The notes: a model not told the origin generated them from the letters alone. DNA of 44,002 bases from Bacillota bacterium (GCA_023436485.1 JAEZIU010000011.1:1-44002); one strand, 5' to 3'. Shown: positions 17,238 to 25,779, counted from the first letter of the stretch. Translations and numbers: made by a program.

Positions 17238-19808
17238 ATGACTTTAAAAAACATAAAAAAGATTATTTTGGCGGGCTTTGCAATTGTAGTTTTTCTATTA
17301 TTCTTTGAAAGTACGTTTGTTCAAGCAGTTAATAAAGGGGTAGTTGAGGATGTTCTGCCCAAAAAGAATATTTTGATACTGCATTCGTATAATGAAGGCT
17401 TGGCGTGGACAAGTGATCAGAATACCGGAATAATTGAAACTATTGAGAAGGAATATCCAAACACAAGTACATATGTTGAATACATGGATTGGAAAAATTA
17501 TCCTACCACTAATATACTTTCTTATATATCTGACTACTTAGAATTCAAATATAAGCATAAACGTATTGATCTGATAATTACGACTGACGATGCCGCTTTT
17601 AAATTTGCATTACTTAACAGAGAGCAATTGTTTTCCGATGCACCTATTGTTTTTTCAGGTGTAAATAAGGAAAGTGTCTCGGAAATAGCCAAGCATTATA
17701 AAAACTACACCGGAGTTATTGAGAATATAGACCCAACTGAAACTTTCAGACTAGCTTTAAGAATAAATCCCTATATAAAGAAAGTTTATGTGGTGTTTGA
17801 TAATTCAGAAAGCGGCTTGTCAACAGGCCGCTTAGTAATGGATAAGGTAAAGGCGATGAATCTCGAGCCTATACCAATGAATATGATGAGTTTCAATGAG
17901 CTTTTACATGTTGTAAGTAAATTGGATAACACAAGTATTGTATTTTTTGCAACTTATTACAGTGATGGAAATGGAAAGATGTTGGAATTTAATCTGGCAT
18001 CTAGGGAAATAAGTAAGTACAGTAGCGTACCTTTATATCACCAATATGACTTTGGATTGAATAAGGGGGCCTTTGGCGGTGAAATGTTAAGCGGAGGGCT
18101 GTGCGGAAACTATGCAGCAAAACTTGCAGTGAGGATATTAAAGGGAGAAGCTGCTTCAGATATAAAGATTATATCACCTAAGGCAACAAGAGTAGTTTTT
18201 GACTATGAACAGTTGAAACGGTTCGAAGTACCGGTTTGGAAACTACCTAAATCTGCTGAAATAATAAATAAGCCATTTTCATTTTTTGAAACTTACAAGC
18301 GGCTGGTTTTGTGTGTGATAGGTGCTTTTGCGGTACTGACGCTGTTTTTAATTATTTTATTGGTATATATAAAGAAAATTAAAAATATTCGCAAACAGTT
18401 ATATCAAAGTAACGAGGAACTCACTCAGACATATGAAGAATTGGTTGCCTCGGATGAAGAATTAAAGCATCAACTGGACGAAATCCGTTCCATACAAAAA
18501 AGTCTGTCCCAAAGCGAGGAAAAGTACACTTTTCTGGCATTGCATGATGTACTCACAGGCCTTCCCAACAGACGTTCTTTACTTGAGGATTTACTAAAGG
18601 TTTTAAGTAATAATTCCGGAAAAAAGTTGGCATTACTTTTTATTGATATGGACAATTTTAAATATATTAACGATACAATGGGACATGAATTCGGGGATGA
18701 ACTCATAAATAAGGCAAGCCATAGACTTAAAACGGCTCTTAAAGATTTCGGGACATTGTACCGCCTGGGTGGTGATGAATTTATCCTGCTTATACATGAT
18801 ATTGAAAACCAGTTTGAGGCAGAGGAGTTTATGTGTCAAGTTCTTCAAAGCTTCAAGGAAGAATTTGAAATCAGAAACAGTGTACTTCATATCACTTTCA
18901 GTATTGGAGCAGCACTATATCCTGACCACGGGAACAGTATAGAGGATTTAATAAAATGTGCAGATATAGCAATGTACAAAGCCAAGGAACAGGGCAAAAA
19001 CAGGTATGTGCTTTACGATAAGGACATGGATAAGGCTTTTTCCGAAAGAATGACTATAGAAAAGCTTTTGCATACAGCAATGGAAAAGAATGAATTTGAC
19101 GTATATTACCAGCCACAGTTTGATTTGGAGACACAAAAAGTAACCGGCCTTGAGGCACTCCTCAGATGGAAAAGTTCAGAGCTTGGAAATGTTTCACCTA
19201 TGAAATTCATTCAGGTTGCGGAAGATACACATTTAATTATTCCTTTAGGGGAATGGGTACTGAATCAGGCTTGTGTGTTTATTAAGGAATTACATGAAAA
19301 GGGCTTAAAAGACTTGACAGTATCAGTGAATATATCGACAATACAGATTCTCCAGTCAGGATTTACACGTAAGATAATTGATATAATAAATTGCCATAAA
19401 CTCAATCCTGAATGTCTTGAATTGGAAATTACCGAAACTGTTTTAATTGAGTCATTTACTACTGTTCTCAGAAAATTAAACAAATTGAAAAAATTGGGCA
19501 TAAGAATAGCATTGGATGATTTTGGTAAGGGATATTCTTCGTTGAACTATTTAAAACAGCTTCCAATATCAACATTAAAAATTGATAAATCCTTTATCGA
19601 TAGTGTTTCAGTAGACGAGGAAGGAAGGACTATAACCAGACACATAATCACTTTAGGAAGATCACTGGGTATGACTATCATTGCCGAAGGTGTGGAATAT
19701 AATGAACAGCTTGAATACCTGAAAAAATATCACTGTGATAGGATTCAGGGTTATCTGTTCTCAAAGCCTTTGCCTGGAGAGGATGTAAAAAAGCTGTTGA
19801 ATGTGTAA
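17238..19808 (+). CDS. Membrane sensor GGDEF-EAL protein with ABC substrate-binding-like domain
   Basis: An 856-residue c-di-GMP signalling protein. Residues 1-30 are a signal anchor; 42-340 resemble ABC transporter substrate-binding proteins of the DUF534/PF04392 kind (NILILHSYNEGLAW, IVFSGVN, GGLCGNYAA); 353-378 is a membrane helix; 385-425 a coiled coil; about 430-597 a GGDEF domain with intact GGDEF at 511-515; 600-856 an EAL domain with E639, ELEITET, the DDFG loop (residues 760-763), KIDKSF and AEGVE all present. Both cyclase and phosphodiesterase residues are therefore kept. The RxxD inhibitory site expected five residues before GGDEF reads KDFG, so product inhibition is unlikely. The external domain probably senses a small ligand. 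The start has AAGGTAG eight bases before. Confidence 0.93.
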   Translation: MTLKNIKKIILAGFAIVVFLLFFESTFVQAVNKGVVEDVLPKKNILILHSYNEGLAWTSDQNTGIIETIEKEYPNTSTYVEYMDWKNYPTTNILSYISDYLEFKYKHKRIDLIITTDDAAFKFALLNREQLFSDAPIVFSGVNKESVSEIAKHYKNYTGVIENIDPTETFRLALRINPYIKKVYVVFDNSESGLSTGRLVMDKVKAMNLEPIPMNMMSFNELLHVVSKLDNTSIVFFATYYSDGNGKMLEFNLASREISKYSSVPLYHQYDFGLNKGAFGGEMLSGGLCGNYAAKLAVRILKGEAASDIKIISPKATRVVFDYEQLKRFEVPVWKLPKSAEIINKPFSFFETYKRLVLCVIGAFAVLTLFLIILLVYIKKIKNIRKQLYQSNEELTQTYEELVASDEELKHQLDEIRSIQKSLSQSEEKYTFLALHDVLTGLPNRRSLLEDLLKVLSNNSGKKLALLFIDMDNFKYINDTMGHEFGDELINKASHRLKTALKDFGTLYRLGGDEFILLIHDIENQFEAEEFMCQVLQSFKEEFEIRNSVLHITFSIGAALYPDHGNSIEDLIKCADIAMYKAKEQGKNRYVLYDKDMDKAFSERMTIEKLLHTAMEKNEFDVYYQPQFDLETQKVTGLEALLRWKSSELGNVSPMKFIQVAEDTHLIIPLGEWVLNQACVFIKELHEKGLKDLTVSVNISTIQILQSGFTRKIIDIINCHKLNPECLELEITETVLIESFTTVLRKLNKLKKLGIRIALDDFGKGYSSLNYLKQLPISTLKIDKSFIDSVSVDEEGRTITRHIITLGRSLGMTIIAEGVEYNEQLEYLKKYHCDRIQGYLFSKPLPGEDVKKLLNV

Positions 19809-19827
19809 TTAATGAATTAGATTTTTG

Positions 19828-19872
19828 ACGACCATGTTAACCCGTGAATTACGGTTTTTCATGGTCGTTTTA
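19828..19872 (+). terminator. Terminator after the GGDEF-EAL gene
   Basis: ACGACCATG at 19828-19836 pairs with CATGGTCGT at 19860-19868, with an inner CCGT/ACGG pairing, followed by TTTATCTTT. It lies 20 bases after the stop codon. Confidence 0.7.
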
Positions 19873-19891
19873 TCTTTGATTGGCCAACTTC

Positions 19892-19919
19892 TTGACTTAT
19901 TTCAATTAATTGGTATAAT
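19892..19919 (+). promoter_or_regulatory. Strong extended -10 promoter of the DUF134-Mrp unit
   Basis: TTGACT at 19892-19897 and TATAAT at 19914-19919 with a 16-base spacer and the extended -10 element TGG directly before it. Transcription would start near 19926, inside the palindrome, and leave a leader of about 35 bases. Confidence 0.75.
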
Positions 19920-19948
19920 AATTATGTGCATATGCACATAATTATTAT
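19915..19948. promoter_or_regulatory. Perfect 34-bp palindrome, probable operator
   Basis: Two 17-base arms (19915-19931 and 19932-19948) are exact reverse complements without a spacer; the core is ATGTGCATATGCACAT. It begins in the -10 box, covers the expected transcription start and ends just at the ribosome site (19949). A dimeric repressor bound here would block RNA polymerase. In RNA it could also form a hairpin next to the ribosome site. Confidence 0.7.
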
Positions 19949-19960
19949 GAGGTGAAAATA

Positions 19961-20344
19961 ATGCCAAGACCTAAAAAATGCAGAAGGGTAGGATTTATAC
20001 CCGGTAATGCGTGCTTTCACCCCGAAATTAAAAGTCAGGTTCAGGTTGTTTTAAGCATTGAGGAGGTTGAAGCCATCAGACTTGCGGACTATCTGGAAAT
20101 CGGTCAGGATGAGGCAGCAGATAGTATGAATGTTTCCAGAGGAACTTTTCAGCGTATAATAAATTCTGCAAGGAAAAAGACGGCAGATGCACTGGTTCAT
20201 GGAAAGACTATCCGAATAGACGGGGGAAATTATCAGATTGAGTCAGGCAGGAGTTGCTGCAGGAGACAAAGTGGGGAATGCAGTACTATAAACTGTGACA
20301 GGTGCGAAGGTTGTATGGACTGTCACAAATCAATAAATATATAA
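19961..20344 (+). CDS. DUF134 family putative DNA-binding protein
   Basis: A 127-residue protein of the DUF134 family. It opens with the typical MPRPKKCRRV and a cysteine in NACFHP, then a helix-turn-helix like region 4 of sigma factors (EVEAIRLADYLEIGQDEAA to VSRGTFQRII, about residues 35-75). The C-terminus is rich in cysteine (SCCRR, CDRCEGCMDCHK), a possible metal or Fe-S site. The ATG at 19961 has GAGGTG at 19949-19954; the in-frame GTG at 19952 is part of that site. Family members usually sit beside Mrp or NifX-like genes, as here, and may sense metal or cluster status. Autoregulation through the palindrome is plausible (inference). Confidence 0.85.
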   Translation: MPRPKKCRRVGFIPGNACFHPEIKSQVQVVLSIEEVEAIRLADYLEIGQDEAADSMNVSRGTFQRIINSARKKTADALVHGKTIRIDGGNYQIESGRSCCRRQSGECSTINCDRCEGCMDCHKSINI

Positions 20345-20357
20345 TGAGGTGGATTAT

Positions 20358-21611
20358 ATGGTAGACAATGGATGTGGCTGTGGAGGAACAGATTGCGGTT
20401 CAAGTGATTGTGGAGGCAGTTGTCCTTCAGGCGGTGGCCAACCACAGAATTTTTTGGAAAAGACTCACGAACTAAATTCAATTAAGAGAGTTATTGGAGT
20501 TGTAAGCGGTAAGGGAGGAGTAGGAAAATCTCTTGTAACTTCAACCCTATCGGTAATGATGAGAAGAAAGGGTTATGAAGTAGGGGTACTTGATGCGGAT
20601 ATTACAGGGCCTTCAATACCAAAAATATTCGGTATTAATCAAAAGGCACAGGGAAGCGAGTTGGGTATTTATCCTCAAACGTCCCCAAATGGTATCAAGG
20701 TAATGTCAGTTAACCTTATGCTTGATCAGGATGATGCTCCGGTTATATGGAGGGGCCCTATTATAGCAGGAGTTTTAAAACAATTCTGGACAGATGTAAT
20801 ATGGGGCGAGGTTGACTATCTGTTTCTGGATATGCCGCCGGGAACAGGGGATGTTCCTTTAACAGTTTTCCAGTCGCTTCCTTTGGACGGAATAGTTATT
20901 GTTACTTCTCCTCAGGATCTGGTTTCAATGATAGTTAAAAAGGCCTACAATATGGCAAGGGAAATGAATATTCCTATACTGGGTATTGTTGAAAATATGA
21001 GCTATTTAAAATGCCCTGACTGTGGTAAGGAAATAAATATTTTCGGCAAAAGCAAAATCGATGAAATAGCAGCGGGCTTAGACCTGAAAGTACTGGGTAA
21101 AATGCCAATAGATCCGTCTATTGCGGAATTGTGCGACAAGGGTGAGATAGAAAAGGTCAATCATGAACATTTGGCAGATGCTGCATCCTATATTGAAAGT
21201 AAATTACCTGTTGAAAGGGAGAGTGGGATAATGAAAATTGCAGTTGCAACCGAAGGAAGCAATGTTTCCTCTCATTTTGGAAAGTGTGAGCTTTTTACAG
21301 TAGTTGAAATAGAGAATAAAGCCATAAAAAGCAAGGAAGTAGTTAGTACAGAAGGAAATCAGCACGGACTTCTTCCGGGTTTTCTGGCTTCACGGGGTAT
21401 AAAGACCGTTATAGCCGGAGGAATGGGAGATGGTGCAAGGCAGAAGCTTGAAGAAAACAATATACAGATTATATCAGGAATCAGCGGAAATATTGATGAA
21501 GCAGTACAGCTTTATATTGATGGGAATCTGAAATCAGCAAGTTCCGGATGCTCAGGTCATTCACATGAACATAATCACGGTGAAGGCGTCTGCAGCTGCG
21601 GAAACCATTAA
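20358..21611 (+). CDS. Mrp/NBP35-type Fe-S carrier ATPase fused to a NifX-like domain
   Basis: A 417-residue fusion. Residues 1-25 are a cysteine-glycine-rich head (MVDNGCGCGGTDCGSSDCGG); about 37-290 form a Mrp/ApbC/NBP35 P-loop ATPase with the deviant Walker A GKGGVGKS, DADITGPS, DMPPGTGD and the cluster-binding CPDC; about 295-390 match the dinitrogenase iron-molybdenum cofactor (NifX/NifB C-terminal, MTH1175-like) domain (KIAVATEGSNVSSHFGKCE); the tail is rich in His and Cys (GHSHEHNHGEGVCSCGNH). It probably carries Fe-S clusters or another metal centre to client proteins in the cytosol. The ATG at 20358 is preceded by GAGGTGG. It follows the DUF134 gene by 13 bases. Confidence 0.92.
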   Translation: MVDNGCGCGGTDCGSSDCGGSCPSGGGQPQNFLEKTHELNSIKRVIGVVSGKGGVGKSLVTSTLSVMMRRKGYEVGVLDADITGPSIPKIFGINQKAQGSELGIYPQTSPNGIKVMSVNLMLDQDDAPVIWRGPIIAGVLKQFWTDVIWGEVDYLFLDMPPGTGDVPLTVFQSLPLDGIVIVTSPQDLVSMIVKKAYNMAREMNIPILGIVENMSYLKCPDCGKEINIFGKSKIDEIAAGLDLKVLGKMPIDPSIAELCDKGEIEKVNHEHLADAASYIESKLPVERESGIMKIAVATEGSNVSSHFGKCELFTVVEIENKAIKSKEVVSTEGNQHGLLPGFLASRGIKTVIAGGMGDGARQKLEENNIQIISGISGNIDEAVQLYIDGNLKSASSGCSGHSHEHNHGEGVCSCGNH

Positions 21612-21621
21612 AAAATAAGAT

Positions 21622-21674
21622 AAAAAAGCATAATGACCTTGGAAATTAACTTTCCTCGGTTATTATGCTTTTTT
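21622..21674. terminator. Bidirectional terminator between Mrp fusion and YeiH genes
   Basis: A 17-bp stem (21622-21638 with 21658-21674, one G-T pair) with A and T runs at the ends so that it works on both strands. Its arm AAAAAGCATAATGACC resembles those of the hairpins at 35840 and 43863. Confidence 0.85.
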
Positions 21675-21686
21675 GCTTAATTAAAT

Positions 21687-22694
21687 TTATATCTGACCAG
21701 TCATAAACTGAACGCCAATACTGACAACTGTTACCGTAAACCATACCAATAACCCCAGAAGAAGAGGTTTTAAACCTGTTTTGAGCATTTCTTTAAAATT
21801 TGCATTCAGTCCTACAGCCGACAAAGCCATAACTATAAAAAACTTACCGGTACCTGAAAGAAATGAAACTGCCCAACTGTTAAATATCCCAAGAGTGTTT
21901 AACAGAGATGCAGCCAGAAATCCGGCGATAAACCATGGGAAAATACGCTTGAAGCTGTATGAAACCGTATCGTCCTGCTTTGCAGCTTGTTTTTTTCTGA
22001 TTATTGTAACTGCTGCAAAAATCAAAGATATTGGTATAATCATTGTAGTACGGGTCAACTTTACTATTGTTGCATATGCTCCCGCAACATTGCTGTAAGC
22101 ATAACCTGCCGCTACAACGGAAGAAGTATCATTTATGGCTGTTCCTGCCCACAAACCAAAGGCTGTATCGGAAAAGCCCAATAAATGTCCAAGTGGAGGG
22201 AAGATTAAGACAGCTAAAATGTTAAAGAAGAAAATAGTTGATATGGAATATGCAACTTCCTTTTCTTCGGCTTCTATTATGGGAGATACTGCAGCTATAG
22301 CTGAGCCACCGCAAATGGCTGTTCCAACTCCTATAAGACTTGTAAGATTAAAAGGTACCTTAAGAAGTTTACCGAAGCCATAGGCTGAAATAAAAGCAAA
22401 AGAAAGGGTAAACAACATTACATATAAGGATTCAAGTCCCGTTTTCCATACCTGTGTGAGACTTAAACCCGTTCCAAGCAAAATAATAGCATACTGAAGA
22501 ATTTTCTTTGAAGAAAATTTAACACCGCTGACAGACCATGCAGGTTTTCCAATTGTGTTGTTAATTATTATACCCAACAGTATTCCGAAAACCGGGCCTC
22601 CTATAATTGGAAATATGCCTCCCAGCCATGTGGCAGCAAGTGCTATGACCAACGCAAGTAGTATTCCGGCAGTATTTTTCCTTATCCATACCAT
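21687..22694 (-). CDS. YeiH/UPF0324 family membrane transporter (putative sulfate or anion exporter)
   Basis: A 335-residue integral membrane protein with about ten helices. Family blocks are GVGTAICGGSAIAAVSPII, WAGTAINDTSSVVAAG and the C-terminal GLNANFKEM. The UPF0324 family is annotated as putative sulfate exporter, largely from genomic context; the real substrate is uncertain. The start is ATG at 22694 with GGAGG about nine bases upstream. The divergent LysR gene next to it is the arrangement known from E. coli yeiE/yeiH. Confidence 0.88.
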   Translation of the reverse strand: MVWIRKNTAGILLALVIALAATWLGGIFPIIGGPVFGILLGIIINNTIGKPAWSVSGVKFSSKKILQYAIILLGTGLSLTQVWKTGLESLYVMLFTLSFAFISAYGFGKLLKVPFNLTSLIGVGTAICGGSAIAAVSPIIEAEEKEVAYSISTIFFFNILAVLIFPPLGHLLGFSDTAFGLWAGTAINDTSSVVAAGYAYSNVAGAYATIVKLTRTTMIIPISLIFAAVTIIRKKQAAKQDDTVSYSFKRIFPWFIAGFLAASLLNTLGIFNSWAVSFLSGTGKFFIVMALSAVGLNANFKEMLKTGLKPLLLGLLVWFTVTVVSIGVQFMTGQI

Positions 22695-22743
22695 AATTAA
22701 TTCCTCCGAATTTTTGATATGTTTATTTTAATATTACATACGC

Positions 22744-22765
22744 ATAAATACAAATTATGATTTAT
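22744..22765. promoter_or_regulatory. Candidate LysR operator in the yeiH-lysR gap
   Basis: ATAAAT (22744-22749) and ATTTAT (22760-22765) form an inverted repeat with a 10-base centre in the divergent promoter region. LysR regulators usually bind such T-N11-A interrupted dyads near the promoter they share with the target gene. The match is simple AT sequence, so chance is possible. Confidence 0.35.
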
Positions 22766-22823
22766 TATATATCTATAAGATAATTTTATGGATTATAAAT
22801 GTTGTGAAGTAATGGAGGTTTAT

Positions 22824-23723
22824 ATGATTGACTCTAAAATAACTACTTTTATTTGGGCGGCAAAACTAAACAGCTTTACTAAAGCTGCTGAAATACTTAA
22901 TTTAACACAGCCGGCAGTTACACAGCATATCAAGCAACTGGAGGGACACTACAAGGTTAAATTATTTAAAAAAGTGGGAAGGCAGATTTATCTGACGGAG
23001 GAAGGTGAGCTTCTTTTTAAGTATGCAAAAGAGTTTGAGGCCAATTCTTTGTTTGTAGAAAGAACTCTGAAAAATAAATCGGCACTGAACAAACGATACA
23101 ACGTTGGGACAACTCTTACAATCGGTGAATTTGTGCTTCCCGGCATGCTGGGACAGTATAAAACACAGCACGAAAACATTGATGTTATAGTTCACGTTCA
23201 CAATACCGATGAAAATTTGAAAAGGCTTACCAGTGGGGAGCTTGATTTGAGCATAGTTGAAGGGCTTTTTGACAAAAACAGATTCAAGTATAAAAAAATG
23301 AGAGATGATGAGCTGGTTCTTGTGGCTTCCCCTGAAAGCAGTTTTGCAAGAAAGGGGGAAGTGAGTCTTGAAGATGTTGCATGTGGCGGAAAGCTTATTT
23401 TGAGGGAAAAAGGCAGCGGGACAAGAATGGTATTTGAAAATAAAATGTCTGAAATGGATCTTAGTCTTAATGATTTAAAGGTTTACATGGAGGTCGGAAG
23501 TATAGGTGCCATTAAATCACTGGTTCAGGCCAATCTGGGATATACGGTAGTTTCATTGGAAGCAGTTGGAAAAGAAGTGAGGGATGGAACACTGGTTATA
23601 GTACCTATCCAAGGACTAAAGATCATGAGGGAATTTAATTTTATATACATGGATATGAGCCAAAATTCATTTATACAGGAATTCATGGAATACATTATGA
23701 ATTTTGGAGAGAAAGTTAAATAA
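22824..23723 (+). CDS. LysR family transcriptional regulator (YeiE/CysL-like)
   Basis: A 299-residue regulator with an N-terminal winged helix (FTKAAEILNLTQPAVTQHIKQLE, residues about 20-42) and a C-terminal substrate-binding domain (from about 88). The ATG at 22824 has GGAGG at 22814-22818; an in-frame ATG at 22788 has no such site. Divergent orientation from the yeiH-type gene suggests that it controls that transporter and perhaps the redox genes downstream. The ligand cannot be told. Confidence 0.9.
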   Translation: MIDSKITTFIWAAKLNSFTKAAEILNLTQPAVTQHIKQLEGHYKVKLFKKVGRQIYLTEEGELLFKYAKEFEANSLFVERTLKNKSALNKRYNVGTTLTIGEFVLPGMLGQYKTQHENIDVIVHVHNTDENLKRLTSGELDLSIVEGLFDKNRFKYKKMRDDELVLVASPESSFARKGEVSLEDVACGGKLILREKGSGTRMVFENKMSEMDLSLNDLKVYMEVGSIGAIKSLVQANLGYTVVSLEAVGKEVRDGTLVIVPIQGLKIMREFNFIYMDMSQNSFIQEFMEYIMNFGEKVK

Positions 23724-23760
23724 AACCGTATCAATATATCGTAATATTTAAATATATAGA

Positions 23761-23789
23761 TTGACAATGAGTAAGTGTTTTAATATAAT
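23761..23789 (+). promoter_or_regulatory. Consensus sigma-A promoter of the polyferredoxin gene
   Basis: TTGACA at 23761-23766 and TATAAT at 23784-23789 with a 17-base spacer match the consensus in all twelve positions. It gives a leader of about 37 bases before the start at 23834. Confidence 0.8.
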
Positions 23790-23833
23790 AAATATATCCT
23801 CGAGGTGCACAAAATTTATATAAGGAGTAAAAG

Positions 23834-24484
23834 ATGAACACAATAAAAAGTTTTGTACACAAATGGATTTGGTTGATGCTTATTGTCTTTTGTATTGGGG
23901 GACTGATATATCCTAAAGTAGGTATTGCCGCTATAATATGTATGCTGGCTCCTGTAGTGGTATCAATCTTCAGAGGAAGAATGTGGTGCGGCAATTTCTG
24001 CCCCAGGGGCAGTTTTAATGATATACTTATTTCTAAAATAAGCCGTAATAAAAAAATTCCAAGTCTTATGAAAAATAAGTGGTTCAGATTGTTTTTCGTT
24101 GTGTTACTAATGGGAGCTTTTGCGGTGCAGTTATCATTTGCATGGGGGAATATGGTACAGGTTGGACAGGTGTTTGTAAGAATGATATTAATAACTACGG
24201 GATTATCTATAATTCTAGGAGTTATTTACAGTCACAGAGCCTGGTGCGTTATTTGCCCAATGGGTACGATGGCATCTTGGGTTACTCAGGTTGGCAATGG
24301 TTCAAAAGGTAAAAATGTAACTTTTGATAATCAAAGGTGCGTTAGCTGCAATCTTTGTACAAAATCCTGCCCTATGGAAATAGATGTACTTAAATTCAGA
24401 AGCAAGGGAGAGGTTACACACCCTGACTGTCTGAAATGCGGTGAATGTGTAATAAAGTGCCCTAAAGACGCACTTAAAATATAA
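23834..24484 (+). CDS. Membrane 4Fe-4S polyferredoxin (NapH/CcoG-like)
   Basis: A 216-residue membrane protein with about four helices. Two CxxxCP motifs next to helix ends (WCGNFCPRG near 51 and WCVICPMG near 139) are typical of NapH/RdxA/CcoG-type electron carriers. The C-terminus has two 4Fe-4S ferredoxin motifs, CVSCNLCTKSCP and CLKCGECVIKCP. It probably moves electrons between the membrane or cytosol and an unidentified partner. It has a strong promoter and an AAGGAG site. The next gene follows after 28 bases. Confidence 0.88.
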   Translation: MNTIKSFVHKWIWLMLIVFCIGGLIYPKVGIAAIICMLAPVVVSIFRGRMWCGNFCPRGSFNDILISKISRNKKIPSLMKNKWFRLFFVVLLMGAFAVQLSFAWGNMVQVGQVFVRMILITTGLSIILGVIYSHRAWCVICPMGTMASWVTQVGNGSKGKNVTFDNQRCVSCNLCTKSCPMEIDVLKFRSKGEVTHPDCLKCGECVIKCPKDALKI

Positions 24485-24512
24485 TAATGTAAATTAACAG
24501 GGAGGTTATAAT

Positions 24513-24860
24513 ATGTCCGCAAATGAAGCTAAAAATAACTATATAGGTGTAAATGGCAGTAGAATGAACTGTGCACAAGCAGTAATAAGTGCTTTTAAGG
24601 AGAAATACAATATCAAAGAAGATTTGGTGGAACGCTTCAGAAATTATGGAGGTGGCAGAGCTCCTGACGGTCTTTGTGGTGCTTACTATGCTGTGAAGTA
24701 TATTTTAAGTAACTACGATGAGGAAAAGGTTGCGGATTTGGAAAAATATTTTCTCGAAAATGCCGGGGCCTTGCAATGTAGCAATATAAAAGGACTTAAA
24801 AAACTTTCATGCGTAGGCTGTGTTGAAAAAAGCTCTGAATTTCTGGAAAAGCTTGACTAA
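24513..24860 (+). CDS. C_GCAxxG_C_C family redox protein
   Basis: A 115-residue protein with the cysteine pattern of the C_GCAxxG_C_C family: MNCAQAV near residue 19, DGLCGAYYAV near residue 52, LQCSN near 88 and LSCVGC near 98-101. These proteins are often found next to electron-transfer or sulfur-metabolism genes and are thought to be thiol-redox or metal-binding; no biochemical role is settled. The usual GCAxxG block here reads CGAYYA. It has a GGGAGG site and is probably co-transcribed with the polyferredoxin. Confidence 0.8.
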   Translation: MSANEAKNNYIGVNGSRMNCAQAVISAFKEKYNIKEDLVERFRNYGGGRAPDGLCGAYYAVKYILSNYDEEKVADLEKYFLENAGALQCSNIKGLKKLSCVGCVEKSSEFLEKLD

Positions 24861-24868
24861 TATGATGT

Positions 24869-24910
24869 AAAAGACTTGATTCCTCAAAACTAAGAATCAA
24901 GTCTTTTTTT
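24869..24910. terminator. Bidirectional terminator
   Basis: A 14-bp stem (24869-24882 with 24894-24907) with A and T runs, between the convergent redox protein and PrsW-type genes. It reaches into the last codons of the PrsW-type gene. Confidence 0.85.
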
Positions 24911-25700
24911 CACTAAATTCCAATTTTGATTCCTGCCAGCGGTTATATAGAATATAAAGGCCTGTTAAACCTAATAATATCTGCCCTGTAATGACGGAAT
25001 ATGTCCAAGGGAAAAGATAATTGATAACCAATGGGAAACCGTCCCATAAACCATGTAAAACTACTACCGTGATATATGATTTAATGACTTTGCCATTGAT
25101 AAAAAATCTTCCTTGCACACTTTCTCTCAAAAGAACGCTGGATAGTATGGCTGTCCAGGTTCCATGACCTACGGGGGAAGTTATTCCACGCAGGAGAGTA
25201 ATGAAAACAGTGTGTGTCAGGCTTCCACCACTTTGCAGAAACGTAGTAAATGCATACCCGGTACTTTCAAAGGCTGCAAATCCCATTCCTGCTGCGGAGC
25301 CCAGAATAATACCATCCAACATTGAATTATACCGTCTATGCCTTGCAATGAGAAAGACACCAATAAGTTTTGTGAATTCTTCAATAATACCGACAGTAAA
25401 AGCCGTTGTGAATGTGAGTTCACTGATGAACACCGGTTCTAACAATGATGCGGCAATAGTACCTAGAGCTCCTCCATAGAAAAAGCACAAGGCAGTAGCA
25501 GACATATTAACGCTGAACCATTCTCTTTTTTCATAGAAAAAGGAGACAAAGGCCACTGGTACCAAAAAATTTCCTATAAGTACGATACTGGGAAACAGGT
25601 TGATGTTGCCTGTTAACATAAAAGCAAGAATCGTAGCAGCATAAACTATAAATCCTACAAAAAGTACACGAAGCCAGTATTTGCGTTTTGCTTGAGTCAT
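24897..25700 (-). CDS. PrsW-type intramembrane metalloprotease family protein
   Basis: A 267-residue protein with about eight membrane helices, matching the PrsW family that performs site-1 cleavage of anti-sigma factors in Bacillus. The family motifs with putative metal ligands are EEFTK (near residue 107), DGIILGSAAGMGFAAFES, GHGTWTA and VLHGLWDGF. I chose the ATG at 25700; an in-frame GTG at 25712 would add four residues, and the ribosome site is poor for both. No sigma/anti-sigma pair is nearby, so the substrate is unknown. Confidence 0.87.
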   Translation of the reverse strand: MTQAKRKYWLRVLFVGFIVYAATILAFMLTGNINLFPSIVLIGNFLVPVAFVSFFYEKREWFSVNMSATALCFFYGGALGTIAASLLEPVFISELTFTTAFTVGIIEEFTKLIGVFLIARHRRYNSMLDGIILGSAAGMGFAAFESTGYAFTTFLQSGGSLTHTVFITLLRGITSPVGHGTWTAILSSVLLRESVQGRFFINGKVIKSYITVVVLHGLWDGFPLVINYLFPWTYSVITGQILLGLTGLYILYNRWQESKLEFSEKKT

Positions 25701-25779
25701 TTTATATATCACACCCGAAAGTTTATTTATTATTATGATTACAATTTATTTAATATAAATCCTTGGAAAAAACTTCAGA

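Noticed and set aside
19915..19948. CRP/FNR-type binding site (TGTG...CACA)
   Set aside because: The two half sites are six bases apart rather than the eight between TGTG and CACA in the CRP consensus, and the perfect symmetry extends much further.
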